A stretch of DNA of 64,000 nucleotides from Hansfordia pulvinata (taxonomy: Eukaryota > Ascomycota > Sordariomycetes > Xylariales): positions 1,426,001-1,490,000 of the forward strand of contig BJKQ01000003.1 of NCBI GenBank assembly GCA_006538405.1. Reading direction: 5' to 3'. The translations under genes were made by a program, and so were the position numbers. The first letter of the stretch is position 1, and each line of letters starts with the position of its first letter. Of this stretch, positions 9,464 to 20,871 are shown piece by piece. Under the pieces are notes generated by a model that had not been told where the DNA came from, made no database searches, and was given only the letters and a program-made list of their open reading frames with translations.

Positions 9464-12361
9464 ATGGTCGGCAACGCCAACACCCCGTGCCGCTTCTGGC
9501 CCTGCCAGCGGCGCGACTGCTACTTTCAACACAAACAGGGCCAGCAGGCCTTCTCCCAACAATCTCCTCCCTCTTCTCACGACTCTTCTCGGTACGAAAA
9601 GTACCCGCGCCCGACCGAGCCGCGCCACTCGCGCAGCGGCTCTGTCGCCCACCACGGCTACCGACAACCCTCTCCCTCCCCGGCCCGCCACGGCCGTGAA
9701 CGCCACGACAGCGCCTACGGCAGCGGCGGCAGCGTCAGCGCTGCGAGTACCAAGGACTCGGCGGCCGAGTGGGGCCTCAATGGCTTCGACTTCCACTCGG
9801 GCGAGAACCCCATCGACCGCCTGAGGTACCGTCCCATGCTGCTTCACCCGGCCTACGTCGACGAGGGCGAGAAGAAGAACTCGCGCCTCAAGTTCGAGGT
9901 CAACCTGGTTGTTCTTTTCCAGATCATCCGCCACCTGCGCGACTTTGTCAGATACGACCACTTCTGGGAGGGCGTCTGCCAGATCCGCGGCGACCCCTGG
10001 GGTCCTGCTAACACTCGCGAGGTCTTCAACGCATACCGTACTGCCAGACTAGCCTATCGGCGCGCCAACGACGAGGAGCGGGCTCCTACGTTGCTGGCCC
10101 GCATGATGGACGTCTGCATTACCATTATGGACCAGCCCGTCCCCGACTCTGCCAACATCACCCCCGGCAGCTTCCAGGACAAAATTAGGGAATGGGCGTC
10201 TAAAGAAAAGTCTTTCCTTTCCTCGGTTAAGACCTCTCTTACCAACAAGACGTCGCCTTCGTCGTCCAACCACCACTCTACCGACGTCAACTCGCCTGCC
10301 GCGCCCCTGGCCCCAAGAGCGCACTCTTTCGCGGCTCGCGTCTCCTCTATTGCCATGCCGAGAGCCGAGGACCGTCACGATTCCAAGGTCGAGCCCAGTA
10401 GCTCGCTTTACTTGAACCCAATTCCCGTCGGAACCAAGTCTCACGCCATAGAAGGTATCTTCAAGGCGTATGGCGAAGTCTCGTCCATCCGCATCCTTAC
10501 CCCCAGGCGCTGTGCCTTTGTCAACTTTGCCAAGATGTCCCAAGCTGTTGATGCTATGAACAGCTTGAACGGCCGCGAAATCATCCCGTTCAACGGGCCG
10601 ACCACCATCAAGTTCGCCAAGCCCTTCGGCCCCAACGTGGACGACACGACCGTCGACGCCGCCTCGCGATCTCACAGTCCTTCCATGACGAAGGAGTCAA
10701 CACCCAGAAAGGACTCCCTCCTGCCCACTGCGCTGGCTAACGCCACTTCGGCTGAGAGGCCAAGCAGCGGGGGCAGCGCCGTTCCTCTGGATGTTCTCAT
10801 CGAACAGGAAGCCCGCAAGAGTGTGCAACTGAACCGGTCGCCAACTCCCAACGGCACGTCGAGTCTGAGCCGCAAGCGTTCTGGATCAGAAGAAGTTGAC
10901 AACACCCCTGCCAAGCGCAGGGCAACTGTCAGCTTCGCCTCTCCTCAACAGCTGGCCACGCCTCCTCGTTCCGGCTCCATCACCGAAGGCAGTGGGGCCC
11001 CGAAGCCTGTGCTCCAGCAGGCTTTGGACTCCATTCCCGAGGTGGCTGTGGACCAAACGCCCACTCCGAACTCGAACCCCGACGTCGCCGCTCCCTCTAG
11101 GGAAGCCGACTCCGAGTCGGACCGGTTCGTTTGCAATCCCTTTGGCATTAGCAAGGTTCCACAACTCGACACCGCTACAGTCGATTCATCGTCTGCTACT
11201 TCGACCGCGAACACGAACCTGAAAACACAGGAAACCCCCAACAGGGGCCCGTCGGAAGACGTGTCGCCAAGAACGGCGACTGCAGACACTGCCATGCTTG
11301 ACGCCCCGAGCGGTGCCAACACCCTCACCCAGTCAAGCGTCGAGGAGGGCGAAATCGAATCTAACGCGTCGGCAACCAACGGCACGCCCGAGAGACCGAG
11401 CATTGCAGACAAGTCGAATGAGCCAGTTACTACTAACAAGGATGCGGCTGCCACGAACCTGGAAATCAGCCGCCTCAAGGCCAAGGTTGCGGGCCAGGGC
11501 AACACCATCAAGGAACTGCGCCAGAAGTTGGAGACGCAGCAGCAGTCCGGGGACTGGCGAGCTGGTGACAGAAACATGCGCGAGCGCGAGGCGTCCGTGT
11601 ACAAACAAGAAGAGGGTCTGAAGACGCGGGAAGAGAGCCTTAAGACCAGAGAGGAGAAGTTCCGTGGGAGACTAGATCTCTTCAAGGGGAGGGAGGACAA
11701 GCTCCGAACCCGCGAGGCGTCTGTTCGTGACAGCGAGGGCTCGCTCGAGTCGCGCAAGAAGGCTGTTCAGGATCGTGAGGACGTGGTCCGCGACCGCGAG
11801 GACGCCTTCCGTGACCGCCGGGCGGCGCTGCAGAAGCGCGAGGACGCTTTGCACGACCGCGAGGTCGCGCTTCAAGAGAGAGAAAAGAGCCAACAGGCCG
11901 CTGAAAAGTCTGACTCAACAGGGAACAGCCAGCAGCAGAAGAGTACCGAATCGACCATCAACGACGCTCTCTTGGAGCGTCTGGCGCAGCTTGAGCGCAA
12001 CCAGCAGAAACAGATGGAATCGATGCAGCAGCAGCTCCTGGAGAGGCGCGAATCGGCCGCCATGCCCTCCCACGACAACGCTCTGGTACTTGCCAACCAG
12101 CACCTGGAGCACCAGCTCAGCATGGCGCCCTCGGAGAGCCGCGAGGCTCATCTGGCTTACCTGGAGCCGCGGGATGCCAAGACGGCGCTGGACGGTGTTG
12201 GCGACGAGCTCAGGGCCATCCACGCCATTCTGCACCTGAAGATGAAGCAGCAGGACCCTGACGCGCCCCAGGGCTGGACCAAGATGCAATACATCTCCGA
12301 GGTCCGCGCCGCCATCGACAGGGCGGTCAAGGCAGCCGAGAAGGGAGTTATGGCGCTGTAA
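9464..12361 (+). CDS. CCCH zinc-finger / RRM protein with heptad-repeat coiled coil
   Basis: A 965-residue intron-free frame. Residues 9-23 hold a CCCH finger (CRFWPCQRRDCYFQH, spacing C-x4-C-x4-C-x3-H). Residues about 120-230 form a conserved-looking helical region rich in aromatic and Arg residues that I cannot assign. An RRM spans about 312-392, with RNP2-like LYLNPI and RNP1-like RCAFVNFA. Residues 395-660 are Ser/Pro/Thr-rich and likely disordered, with a basic KRRATV patch. Residues 708-805 are fourteen uninterrupted heptads of the type REDxLRD, then a Gln-rich helix and a conserved-looking C-terminal helical segment. The protein most likely binds RNA (inference from CCCH plus RRM) and oligomerises through the coiled coil. 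It is not Cwc2/RBM22: the Torus region is absent. The start codon is the first ATG and the CCCH finger follows at once. Confidence 0.9.
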   Translation: MVGNANTPCRFWPCQRRDCYFQHKQGQQAFSQQSPPSSHDSSRYEKYPRPTEPRHSRSGSVAHHGYRQPSPSPARHGRERHDSAYGSGGSVSAASTKDSAAEWGLNGFDFHSGENPIDRLRYRPMLLHPAYVDEGEKKNSRLKFEVNLVVLFQIIRHLRDFVRYDHFWEGVCQIRGDPWGPANTREVFNAYRTARLAYRRANDEERAPTLLARMMDVCITIMDQPVPDSANITPGSFQDKIREWASKEKSFLSSVKTSLTNKTSPSSSNHHSTDVNSPAAPLAPRAHSFAARVSSIAMPRAEDRHDSKVEPSSSLYLNPIPVGTKSHAIEGIFKAYGEVSSIRILTPRRCAFVNFAKMSQAVDAMNSLNGREIIPFNGPTTIKFAKPFGPNVDDTTVDAASRSHSPSMTKESTPRKDSLLPTALANATSAERPSSGGSAVPLDVLIEQEARKSVQLNRSPTPNGTSSLSRKRSGSEEVDNTPAKRRATVSFASPQQLATPPRSGSITEGSGAPKPVLQQALDSIPEVAVDQTPTPNSNPDVAAPSREADSESDRFVCNPFGISKVPQLDTATVDSSSATSTANTNLKTQETPNRGPSEDVSPRTATADTAMLDAPSGANTLTQSSVEEGEIESNASATNGTPERPSIADKSNEPVTTNKDAAATNLEISRLKAKVAGQGNTIKELRQKLETQQQSGDWRAGDRNMREREASVYKQEEGLKTREESLKTREEKFRGRLDLFKGREDKLRTREASVRDSEGSLESRKKAVQDREDVVRDREDAFRDRRAALQKREDALHDREVALQEREKSQQAAEKSDSTGNSQQQKSTESTINDALLERLAQLERNQQKQMESMQQQLLERRESAAMPSHDNALVLANQHLEHQLSMAPSESREAHLAYLEPRDAKTALDGVGDELRAIHAILHLKMKQQDPDAPQGWTKMQYISEVRAAIDRAVKAAEKGVMAL

Positions 12362-15300
12362 GCATACAAACAAAACCATGTGCTATAATGATTCCACGTA
12401 CATAATTCCTACAAATATGAGACGAAGCGGGCATTCGGTTGGGCGCAAGGATTACAATGACATTTATATGGGGTTTCTACTATCTTCGCATGTTTTCTCG
12501 CAGTGACCACGATCGCCATTGAACTACCTCGTTACACGACCTTCGTTGACGAGCCGTATACTGCGTGTTGCAAAGTGTACTAGGACAGCAAGGCCTCACG
12601 CTTGGTTAATGCCGTTTTACACATCTGCCTCATAATTCGAAATCAGATCGCCGTGGAGTCAGATGCTCTTATGTCTCCCAAATTCTCCCATACAAGAATG
12701 TCCTGTCTGAGGGCTCTTAGGGCACCGCTTGCCCTCGTCTCATTCTGTAAAGGGCGACTGTTAATCCATTCCTCTCAGCACTGGGCGTGGCTCCTCGTCG
12801 GACGTGATGTTTGGCTATTGTGTCGTGTTGCGCCTGCAGATGCGGCGAGGTGCCCCGCGTCCGCGAGAGCCACACGCGGAGATGGGTCAACCACACCACC
12901 TCCCGAGGAGCCCGATATCCCGCAGGCTCTGAGCGACACGGAAATCAACACATGTCAGCACCCGGCCAGATCAGGGCCCATGCTGTGATGGAAGGGGGTG
13001 GGGGGGGGGGGGGGGCAGCTACGTGAGCGGGGCAAATCTCGCACATCGACTCCCTCGGTAGAACGTCTCGATAGGACTTTTACCTACCCAAAGACGGGCC
13101 AATCCCGTCTGGGCCCAGTAGTCGAACCGGTTCGCTGGCTTCGAAGTCAAGTCTGGCCGATTTTTAGAGTTTTGCCGCCGGGCTGCTCGCTCGACTATTC
13201 CGCCCGCGGGCCCCGGTTTGGCTTGCGCCCTGCTCCGCGCCGTTGCGCGGCCGAACTGAAGTCTAATGGGGTCTATTGGGGGAGCCGAGGCATGCATCGC
13301 TGAGATGGTGGTGGGGGAGAGGTAGCATCCAGCCATGGCGCAGCACGGCGATGATGATAGAGATCACCATTGCGGGCGCGTGCGCGTCCTCTGCGGCCCG
13401 ACCATTTCTTGCTTGGTGCGACACTGTTGGGCATCTTACTTACTACCACTCGAAGAATCTTGTGGCACGAACCAGACCGTGGGGGAGGACCGGGCTGTGC
13501 CGGGTCTCTGCTCTGGAAGATCAGGTGGGAATCAAGGAACCATGTCGCTCGAGGAGAGAGAGGAGGTTGGCACGCACAGGCGGGAAGGCTGCAGGGTAAA
13601 CGTCAGGTTGTCAAGATGCAAGTTTCGCAGTGCAGAAACTTGGGGGACTCGGCTGCATACGAGTGCGTGTGTGCCTACCTAGTACCCGTATATCTATTTG
13701 CATCTGTAAGGGGTAGCGACTTGACACCACCTCCTCCCATAGCTTCTCCGACGGCAGACGCACACGTAGACGCACACGCAGACGCACACGCAGGCGGGCC
13801 AGGTAGGTAGCGCAGAACAGGACAGGCCCCGAGTCATGTGCAGCTTCATCAAGACGGCTGCTGTTACAGCGCACGTCGTCGGCGGCACCACCCCCACCAC
13901 CCCCACCACGCCCTTCTCGCGCGGCTGCGAATGAACTTTGACGTGCGTCGCCGTTGCAGATCCGGACGTCCAGGGTCTTTCGGAGAGGGGTACGAAAGAG
14001 CGCGAAACGTGGAACGTTCCCAGCCAGCCGTTCGGATGCTATCCCAATCCTCCCCCCTCTCGCACGCTCCAGGGTCTCCAAATACGTGCGGGGTGTCAGG
14101 GGGCAGAGAAAGCGCCAAGGGGATATCCAGTCAATGTTTGGCATGCGGTGGAATGAGGCCGGTCATCTGACCAGGGCCTCCTCCGCTCGGAGGTACGAGT
14201 ACTGGCGCGTGGGCACGTCGGTTGCGGCCACCGGGGTGGCTTTCTCTCGCACATCGGGGCCGCCGGGATACGATACCCTTCGGACGGTCAGGCTGTGAGA
14301 CACGGCATGGCGCCGGACGGAAGCGAGTCTCTCGCCGCGGCGGAGGAATGATGCCTTTAGGGTGGGGCAGAGAGGAGAGAAGAGAAAGCGTATTATGTAA
14401 CCCGCCACCAGTGTGAGTTATGGGGAACGATTTCGAAGGGGGAAGAATGAATGGCCGCGACGGCATCTGGGGTTCAGTTACTTCGTAGAGGGGTGAGGAT
14501 ATGCCGCTGATTCGACAGCACCAAGCATTGGATACATGTATTGAGACAGCACAACTTCAAGTTCGAGTTGGAGAATCGAATCTTCGTCCTTGCGTGCGTG
14601 CACAATGGATGGCCAAAGACCAGCGCCGAATGAGTGAGTACCTGCATCCGGAGTTGCCAGAGGCCACTGATGAGACAGGAGCGCCACTTGATATCTGGGC
14701 CCCAGAGGTGGTGCCCGGGTACGAGTGGAGTACGTGCCAGTAGGTACCCGTACGAATATTCGCTGGGCACCCGTGGCATCCACACCCTACTCCGTACAAC
14801 CCTGCTCCGCAGTATCCATTGCACAAAGACGCGGCTATGCACGAGGCCCATCTGGGCGGGGCCGGACTGCTGCGATTCGAAAGGTGGCACCGTCCGGAAC
14901 AGCGGGGCATAATAGAGGAGAAAAGGGGAGGGGGGGGGGGGGTGTGTGCACGTGGGACGAGGCAGCACAGCTCTGCGACGAAACAGCCTTGAAGCCGAAA
15001 CCAAACGGCGGTGTTTGGTTCCTGCTCCTCGTCCAGGGATGTCGCTTGCGGCCTCAGGATCCACGCAAGTGGTTTTGACGAGCACGGCCGGCTGTCTCCC
15101 CCGCCAACAAGAAGACAAACTATTGTGATCCCACAGGACCTCACGCACAGGGTGGTTTGATTGATGGTCTTTACGCATTCCCAGCCAAGCTCCGGGCTTC
15201 TCTGCCAAGGGCTGCCAAGTCCCTACCGGCATCCGGCGAGACAGACAAGTCGTCAGTCTTGCTCGTTGTTGGTCGACTCTCGGCAGCGCTGCGTTGGAAG

Positions 15301-16943
15301 CGACAGCGCCGCGTTGGAGGCGGATGTCATGTCGTAAATGTCTCGGCCGCTGCAGAGAATCCTGTCGGAGGTGCTGGAAACGAATGGGCACGCGGGATCC
15401 TCCACCGCGCCCTGGCACGGGACCATGGGGACCAACAGCACTCGGGATGGGTCGAGTCGATCCACACAGCCAACGGGGGCCCCGCTCTGGTCGCCGTTCC
15501 TTTCTAGAACCGGGAGGCCGGGCATCCGGTCCACTGCACCGCCCAGTCGGATGCGCGGCGATGCCTCACGGCCACGACCGATGTGCTGTTCCTCGGCGGC
15601 CGTGGGCGCAGCAGGACGCCAGGTGCCCAGAGTGCCAGGGAATGCAGGGAGACTCACCAGGGCCGGCTTGCTTTGTTGCTTTGTTCTCTTGTTTTACCAT
15701 TCGATGCGACCCTTGCAATCGGCAGCCATGCACCAAGTATTCGTGCGTACCTACACACAATCAACAGGCACCTCCCTACGAGCAAACAGCATACGGGGAC
15801 ACGGCTGCGACGATGGCTCCGTAGGGCACGTGCAGATCCGGCCGCGGCTGGTGGAGCGTTGGGCGGCGAGCACCAGCGGGCCCGGCTCTGACTGTGCTGC
15901 GTGCCTCGAGGGACTTCGATTGCCAATGGATGCATTTTGGATGGTTCTCCACAATGCTGGACGTGCATCCTGTGGCAACATGTATGTACTCGTACCTAAG
16001 GACGGGAGTCATCCATGGAGGCATAGGTAAGGACCGGTGTCGGCCAACTGATTACTTATTTCCGGCCGTGACCAAGTCAAAGCCCAATCGCGAGCTTCAG
16101 ATGCAGGCTTCAGGCTTCAGGCTTCTCGCGACACCCTGCGGGACGGCAAGGACAACGGCTCGGGGGCGCGGCTTTGTACTGACATTGTCAGTGCTGTGGC
16201 GGAGGTCGTCGCGGGTAAATCCTCCTCGTGTGTCAGCTGGACACAACAGGAATCAGCGCACTGGATGGAGCGCAGCCGTACTTGCTCCAAAGCCCCCAGG
16301 CACGAGTACAGAGTACCCCTACATGTACTCTGCTGGCACGCACGGGATACTCCAGTCGTACCTTCACGCTCGCGGCATCTTCCCAAGTCTCCGGAAGCGG
16401 GGCCCTCACCCGGGGGGAAACTTCCAATCCTTGGAATTTGGAAGGTTGAAGGGCCCAAGCAGCCCCTGCCAGACGGGTCCCCCGTTCCCGTTGGCTCTGG
16501 CCAGTGGCCTGACTGGCTTCCACTGTAGATTGCCCGCGCTGGGGCGCCCGGTCTTGGGCTCCCATTGCCACTGCCCCGGGTGCCTGGTACACCGGTACAC
16601 CGCTGACAAGGGGCCCTGCATTGGATTCCTGCCTTGCGTTCCAGCCTTTTACAACCACCCGCCTACCTCCCCCGGCCCAATTTCTTTTCCCCTACTGCTC
16701 TGCCCGTCCCAACTCCATCCACCATCACCACCAATCTCAACATCGTCAACCACTCCTCCGCCACCCACCTCCCACAACACTCCCAAATCAATCTTAACGC
16801 TCGCGTTCTCCGCCGAATTCCAGCCCGACTCGCACCAGCCCTTCCAACCACCGCATTCCCCACAACCTCGCGCTCATCTCGCCTCCCCGGCCCTTCCGAC
16901 ACACCACATCCAACTCCAACCGTCCCCCGAGAAATCAGCAGCA
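12362..16943. other. 4.6-kb gene-free stretch before the antizyme gene
   Basis: No coding signal. G16 is at 13000-13015 and G13 at 14930-14942. TACGAGTA-family words are at 14194-14201 and 15987-15994. A short direct repeat (GGCTTCA units) lies at about 16107-16127. From about 16630 to 16943 the sequence is very rich in C and T with few G, as expected for a fungal 5' leader, and most likely belongs to the antizyme mRNA. Confidence 0.55.
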
Positions 16944-17826
16944 ATGGCGCCCATGAAAACCAATAATTCCAATTACAGTAGTAATCACGGCGAGGTAGCG
17001 GCCCGTCAGGCCAATGTCCTCGCCAGCTGCTACGTCGTCCGTCCTTCGGGCTCGCTCTCCGGCCTTCACTACTGCACCACCGGGGCTTCCGGGGCAGAGT
17101 GGTATTCCTGAGGTCCCCATCTCAGGACTCCCCTCCCCCTTCAAGTCCCCCCCTCGCGGCTTTAACCTCGTCCAACGAGCTCGCGCTGATGCCCAAGGCC
17201 CCCAAGCCTAGCAGCACCCCCATCAGCACCAGCCGTTCCGCCCGTCGAGGGGGGCAACATTCCAGATCAGGGAAGAATGTGAGAGATTCTTCTGCGAGTC
17301 CATGCGGTCCGTGTTCCAGGGTGAGCGGAACACGGTTGCCCATGACTCCGTCCTGACGGGTGTTTCAACTTCGTCCGCGTCGTCACGCCCCTGCTTGATG
17401 ACGCCGCCCGACGACTATCCCACTCCGCCCAACTCCTTCGACGGTGTCAGAGATTTCGCCTGCAAGTCGCCCCTGACCGTCGACGGCTGGATTGAGTTCT
17501 GGGATTATGCCGGCCGCACTAGCTTTCGTGCTTTCGTCGCCAATGACGGCAAGGAGAGGTCTCTCTTCGCCTTCTTTGACAACGGCCTCCTTCACGACGG
17601 CCGTGACCTCAAGCAAGCCCTCATTGCCTTGATCGAGTTGGCCGACGGGCCTCTCGAAAGCACTCATGTCGTTCTTTGTCTCGATCGCGACCTCCCCGAC
17701 GACGACACCAAGCAACTGATGAGGAATCTTCAGTGGGCTGGTTTCGAACTGACAACCCTCGACCACTGGGCTCAAGACCTCGACGTCACCAGCAACCAGT
17801 GGCTCTTCATGGGCATGGAGGTTTAG
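16944..17826 (+). CDS. OAZ1: Ornithine decarboxylase antizyme, made by +1 ribosomal frameshift
   Basis: Binds ornithine decarboxylase monomers, blocks the enzyme and delivers it to the proteasome without ubiquitin; it also restrains polyamine uptake. ORF1 is 16944-17108 (55 codons, ending TGG TAT TCC) and stops at TGA 17109-17111. The antizyme domain lies in the +1 frame: REECERFF, LFAFFDNGLLHDGRDLK, VLCLDRDLPDD, LQWAGFELTTLDHW and NQWLFMGMEV are unmistakable, ending at TAG 17824-17826. Skipping T17109 gives the +1 frame. That frame is then closed by TAG at 17209-17211, while a protein-like Ser/Pro-rich stretch (SSPPLAALTSSNELAL) sits in the third frame from about 17140 to 17248. Two more frame changes, near the C5 run at 17135-17139 and the G6 run at 17249-17254, are needed for a continuous product of about 294 residues. 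Missing bases in the sequence are the likeliest cause. Polyamine-dependent recoding is known for the family. Confidence 0.93.
17100..17112 (+). promoter_or_regulatory. +1 programmed frameshift site TGG TAT TCC TGA
   Basis: The zero frame ends TGG-TAT-TCC-TGA. A TCC codon directly before a TGA stop is the classic antizyme shift site in animals and many fungi. The ribosome pauses at TGA and re-pairs one base downstream, reading GAG next. Polyamines raise the efficiency in known cases, closing a feedback loop on polyamine synthesis. Location and context are seen directly; function here is inferred from the family. Confidence 0.9.
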
Positions 17827-18884
17827 ATCTCCACGCCCACGTCGAAGCCCCCAACCACCCCATCTCGTCCGCCGTATTCATTCGTTGACTGATACTCTGG
17901 CGTTCCTCGTTTTCCCGACCTCAAACAACATTGCCCTCCACCATTGAGATTCTGAGATTGATACTTTCGGCGCCCGGTGCATGGCTCGTTTCGGTTCCTT
18001 TTGCGCGTACAGATCGACTATCGCTTGTGCGTTTTTTTGCATCGTACAAATCGCGTTCGAGTCAGGGTCGTCCAGTCTTCCTTCGACGCATTGTATTCCA
18101 GGCGTTGATTGCCCCACTTGTTCCAAAGAAGGCAAACCCCAACTGCATGGCCAGACACGCACGCACAAAAGTACCCAGCGCACATATATCCCTGTACAAT
18201 GAGAGAGCGAGGTTGCAAAACCGCAGGTGCGAAATGACCAAAGGAAATGGGACAACGGTTCATCATAGTTCCGCGTCTGTGTATTACTTAGTTAGCAGAT
18301 AGGAATCGTGACACATGACCATACTTCACATTCGATTGGCTCGAAGAAGCCACGAAAGCTGCATTACTCGCCTGAGTCACTTGTGTTCGTGTAGCGTACG
18401 CCTCGGCCCCAATGTTACAACCTTATTTCAACCTTGCATCTGATGTCGAGGGGTCAATACGTGATCCACGAACATCCTTGTCTCGTTGTCAAGCTGCCCA
18501 CATCACCGACGCAGATGCACGGATAGATAGACGCGTGGAGGGACTGCAACCGTGGTTTCCATTATTCACCTCGGGAAACCAACTCATTGCAGCGCCAGGC
18601 CAGATCAAATCACGGCCATTGATCTCCTTTGGCACTTTCATCACTCTCAATCTCAGTTGCTTTCTGAACTATCCTTTTCATATTTTTTGTGTATATCCCG
18701 CCTTGTCTATTTTTCTACGCTCGTTCGGCGTCCTTTGGGGGACGCAGCCCCCCCTCCCGTTGCGTTCTCCCCGCAGGCTCTGTACGCTGCGAGTAATTTC
18801 TTGTCTTCACCGAGAAGTTGATCACCCGAGAGAGGATGCTCAAGAAGGGTGTGGATCTCAGGTGGCCGGTGCCTGCCCAAAAGG
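17827..18884. other. Convergent intergenic stretch antizyme / HIS7
   Basis: A 1.06-kb stretch holding the 3' ends of both genes. T-rich segments near 18660-18720 may belong to the HIS7 3' region. No coding signal and no TACGAGTA-family octamer was found here. Confidence 0.5.
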
Positions 18885-20606
18885 TCAAATTTCGGCCTCG
18901 AATTGGCGAACCTCAAGCCCATCCTGGGCCAGGTGGTCCTTGACCTGGCGGACGGTGTACTCGCCGCGGTGGAAGATGCCAGCGCCAAGGGCGGCATCCG
19001 TGGTAGTCTGTCGGAAGACCTCGGTAAAGTGAGCCGGCTCGCCTGCGCCGCTCGAGGCGATGACCGGGATGCTGACGGCGGCCTTGACGTGAGCGACAAG
19101 CTCCAGGTCGAAGCCGCTGTTGGTGCCGTCTCGGTCGATACAGTTGAGCAGCAGCTCACCACAGCCCATGGCCTCGACGGCCTGAGCCAACTCCACCACG
19201 TCCAGGTCGCGCGTCTCGCGCCCGCCCCGGATTGTGCAAGCATACCAGCAGAACCCCTCGCCCTTGGGGCCTGGGAACCGGGTCGGGATCGTGTGGTGCC
19301 GCGTTGCATCCGCTTTGGGGACGTACACCCGCTTCGGGTCCACGCTGACCACAACCGCCTGATTGCCGTAAGCCCGCGAGATCTGTTCAATGGCTGTGTT
19401 GCCGAACAGCTTCGGCGACGATGGCTGTGGCGCTTCTGCAGTCGCAGTCGCTGCCGGCGTAGTGGTCGCCGTGGCTGCTGTTGGGGTGTTGCCGTAGTAC
19501 TCTTCGGCTGCGAGCACTGCATCGGAGCCGATTGAAACCTTGTCTGCACCGCTCTTGAAGTACATGGTCGCGATTTCGAGTGCGGAGACCTTGGTACCGT
19601 CCGTGTCAACCGTGTCGCGGATGCCGCCGCCGATGGTCAGGGGTACGAAGACGGTTCGCGCGGACTGGCGGAGGACCTCGAGCATGGGCACATCTGCTAG
19701 CGGGCAGTCACGGAAGGATGTAATGTTGAGGAATGTCACCTCATCGGCGCCCTGCTCGTAGTACCGTTGCGCGAGCTCAACGGGTTTTCCCAGGTTGCGA
19801 ACGTCGCCACCATCAGCCGCCTTCTCGCGCACATCGTACTGGTCACCTTTGGTCACGACCAGGTCGCCCTGGTCGTTGGTGCGAACATCAAGGCAAGCGA
19901 TGACACGGCGGGTCAGACCACCTGCAGACGGAGAGGGTGCAGCCGCGGCCGAGGACTCGCGGCCGAGGGATGCGGCGCCTGAGCCGTCCAAGAAGGCCTT
20001 GATGACGCGCAGACCGGCAGCACCGCTCTTCTCGGGGTGGAACTGCGTGGCAAGGATGTTATCGCGGGCGAGGGCGCCGACGAAGGTCTCGTTGCCGTAG
20101 GTACCGGTCGCAACAGTCCATCCCTGATCCTCCAGCTCGCCCGGGCGGTAGGCGTACCGATAGGTGTGGACGTAGTAATACTTGCTGTCGGGGCGCAGGC
20201 CGTAGAGGTCTCGGGAACCGGCGCTGGCCGAGTTCCAGCCGATATGAGGGACGGCCTTGTCGGTCTGGTCGAAGCGGCCGAGCTTGGAGTTGGGCACCAC
20301 GCCAAGTCCTGCCACGCTCGGGTCCTCAGCAGAGCCGCCAAAGATGGCCTGGAGGCCGACACAGATGCCCATGAAGGGTTTGCCTGCGTCAATGTGCGCG
20401 CGAATCTCGGGGAGGTAACTGGCCGAGGCCAGTTGGCTGAGGCAGTGGCCAAAGTGACCTACGCCGGGCAGGATCAGGCGTTCGGCGGAAGCAATTTCGG
20501 AAGGGGAGCGGACCCAGACGACCTCGTAGCCGACCTTTTCGATGGCATTGGCCAGTGACCGGACGTTGCCCGCTACATAGTCGAGGAGGTGGACCTGCTG
20601 CGGCAT
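18885..20606 (-). CDS. HIS7: Imidazole glycerol phosphate synthase, bifunctional glutaminase-cyclase
   Basis: Converts PRFAR plus glutamine-derived ammonia to imidazole glycerol phosphate (histidine synthesis) and AICAR (to purine synthesis). One exon, 573 residues; the yeast enzyme has 552. The N-terminal class-I glutaminase starts [12 protein letters not shown], with the nucleophile C82 in [12 protein letters not shown] and the His-Glu pair H190/E192 in [10 protein letters not shown] linker of about 25 Ala/Ser/Gly-rich residues leads to the cyclase barrel from about 233: catalytic Asp D240 in ACLDVR, phosphate loop LTIGGGIRD, second catalytic Asp D491 in [11 protein letters not shown]. The cyclase carries an Ala/Thr-rich insertion at about 371-395, between KVSIGSDAV and the [10 protein letters not shown] helix. 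Two TGAGTCA elements upstream suggest cross-pathway (Gcn4/CPC1-type) control. Start chosen at the family-typical [10 protein letters not shown]. Confidence 0.97.
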   Translation of the reverse strand: MPQQVHLLDYVAGNVRSLANAIEKVGYEVVWVRSPSEIASAERLILPGVGHFGHCLSQLASASYLPEIRAHIDAGKPFMGICVGLQAIFGGSAEDPSVAGLGVVPNSKLGRFDQTDKAVPHIGWNSASAGSRDLYGLRPDSKYYYVHTYRYAYRPGELEDQGWTVATGTYGNETFVGALARDNILATQFHPEKSGAAGLRVIKAFLDGSGAASLGRESSAAAAPSPSAGGLTRRVIACLDVRTNDQGDLVVTKGDQYDVREKAADGGDVRNLGKPVELAQRYYEQGADEVTFLNITSFRDCPLADVPMLEVLRQSARTVFVPLTIGGGIRDTVDTDGTKVSALEIATMYFKSGADKVSIGSDAVLAAEEYYGNTPTAATATTTPAATATAEAPQPSSPKLFGNTAIEQISRAYGNQAVVVSVDPKRVYVPKADATRHHTIPTRFPGPKGEGFCWYACTIRGGRETRDLDVVELAQAVEAMGCGELLLNCIDRDGTNSGFDLELVAHVKAAVSIPVIASSGAGEPAHFTEVFRQTTTDAALGAGIFHRGEYTVRQVKDHLAQDGLEVRQFEAEI

Positions 20607-20737
20607 GGTGGGCAGTCGTGCTGCACGTGGGTGAGCAGGAGCGCAGTGGGCGTAGTTGACGGCGGAGAGGGTCGATTTGGTCGGGGGACGGGGAAGTCTG
20701 CGAAATATATGTTTTCCAATTCGTACCCGAGACCCGG

Positions 20738-20744
20738 TGAGTCA
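20738..20744. promoter_or_regulatory. TGAGTCA, candidate CPC1/Gcn4 site of HIS7
   Basis: A perfect copy of the general-amino-acid-control element, 132 bases before the HIS7 start codon. Amino-acid biosynthetic genes of fungi, HIS7 of yeast included, are Gcn4/CPC1 targets. A second copy lies 134 bases further upstream. Confidence 0.65.
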
Positions 20745-20871
20745 GTCTCTGCCCGGAGCGGTCCTGGAAACAGGGGCCAGCAGACGCCGCGACGGTCAAG
20801 CCCGCGGAGCAGAGTCGGAAGGGTGGCAGGATAGGAACACGTTCACGATGTCGGGCCGGTGAGGCGGGAGG

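Noticed and set aside
14474..15418. Minus-strand open frame of 314 residues
   Set aside because: No recognisable domain, simple-sequence tract inside, and many competing frames of similar length nearby.
15894..16943. Upstream in-frame extension of the antizyme first ORF
   Set aside because: The frame is open but the sequence from about 16630 is a C/T-rich leader and the peptide has no constrained look; ATG 16944 gives the usual short ORF1.
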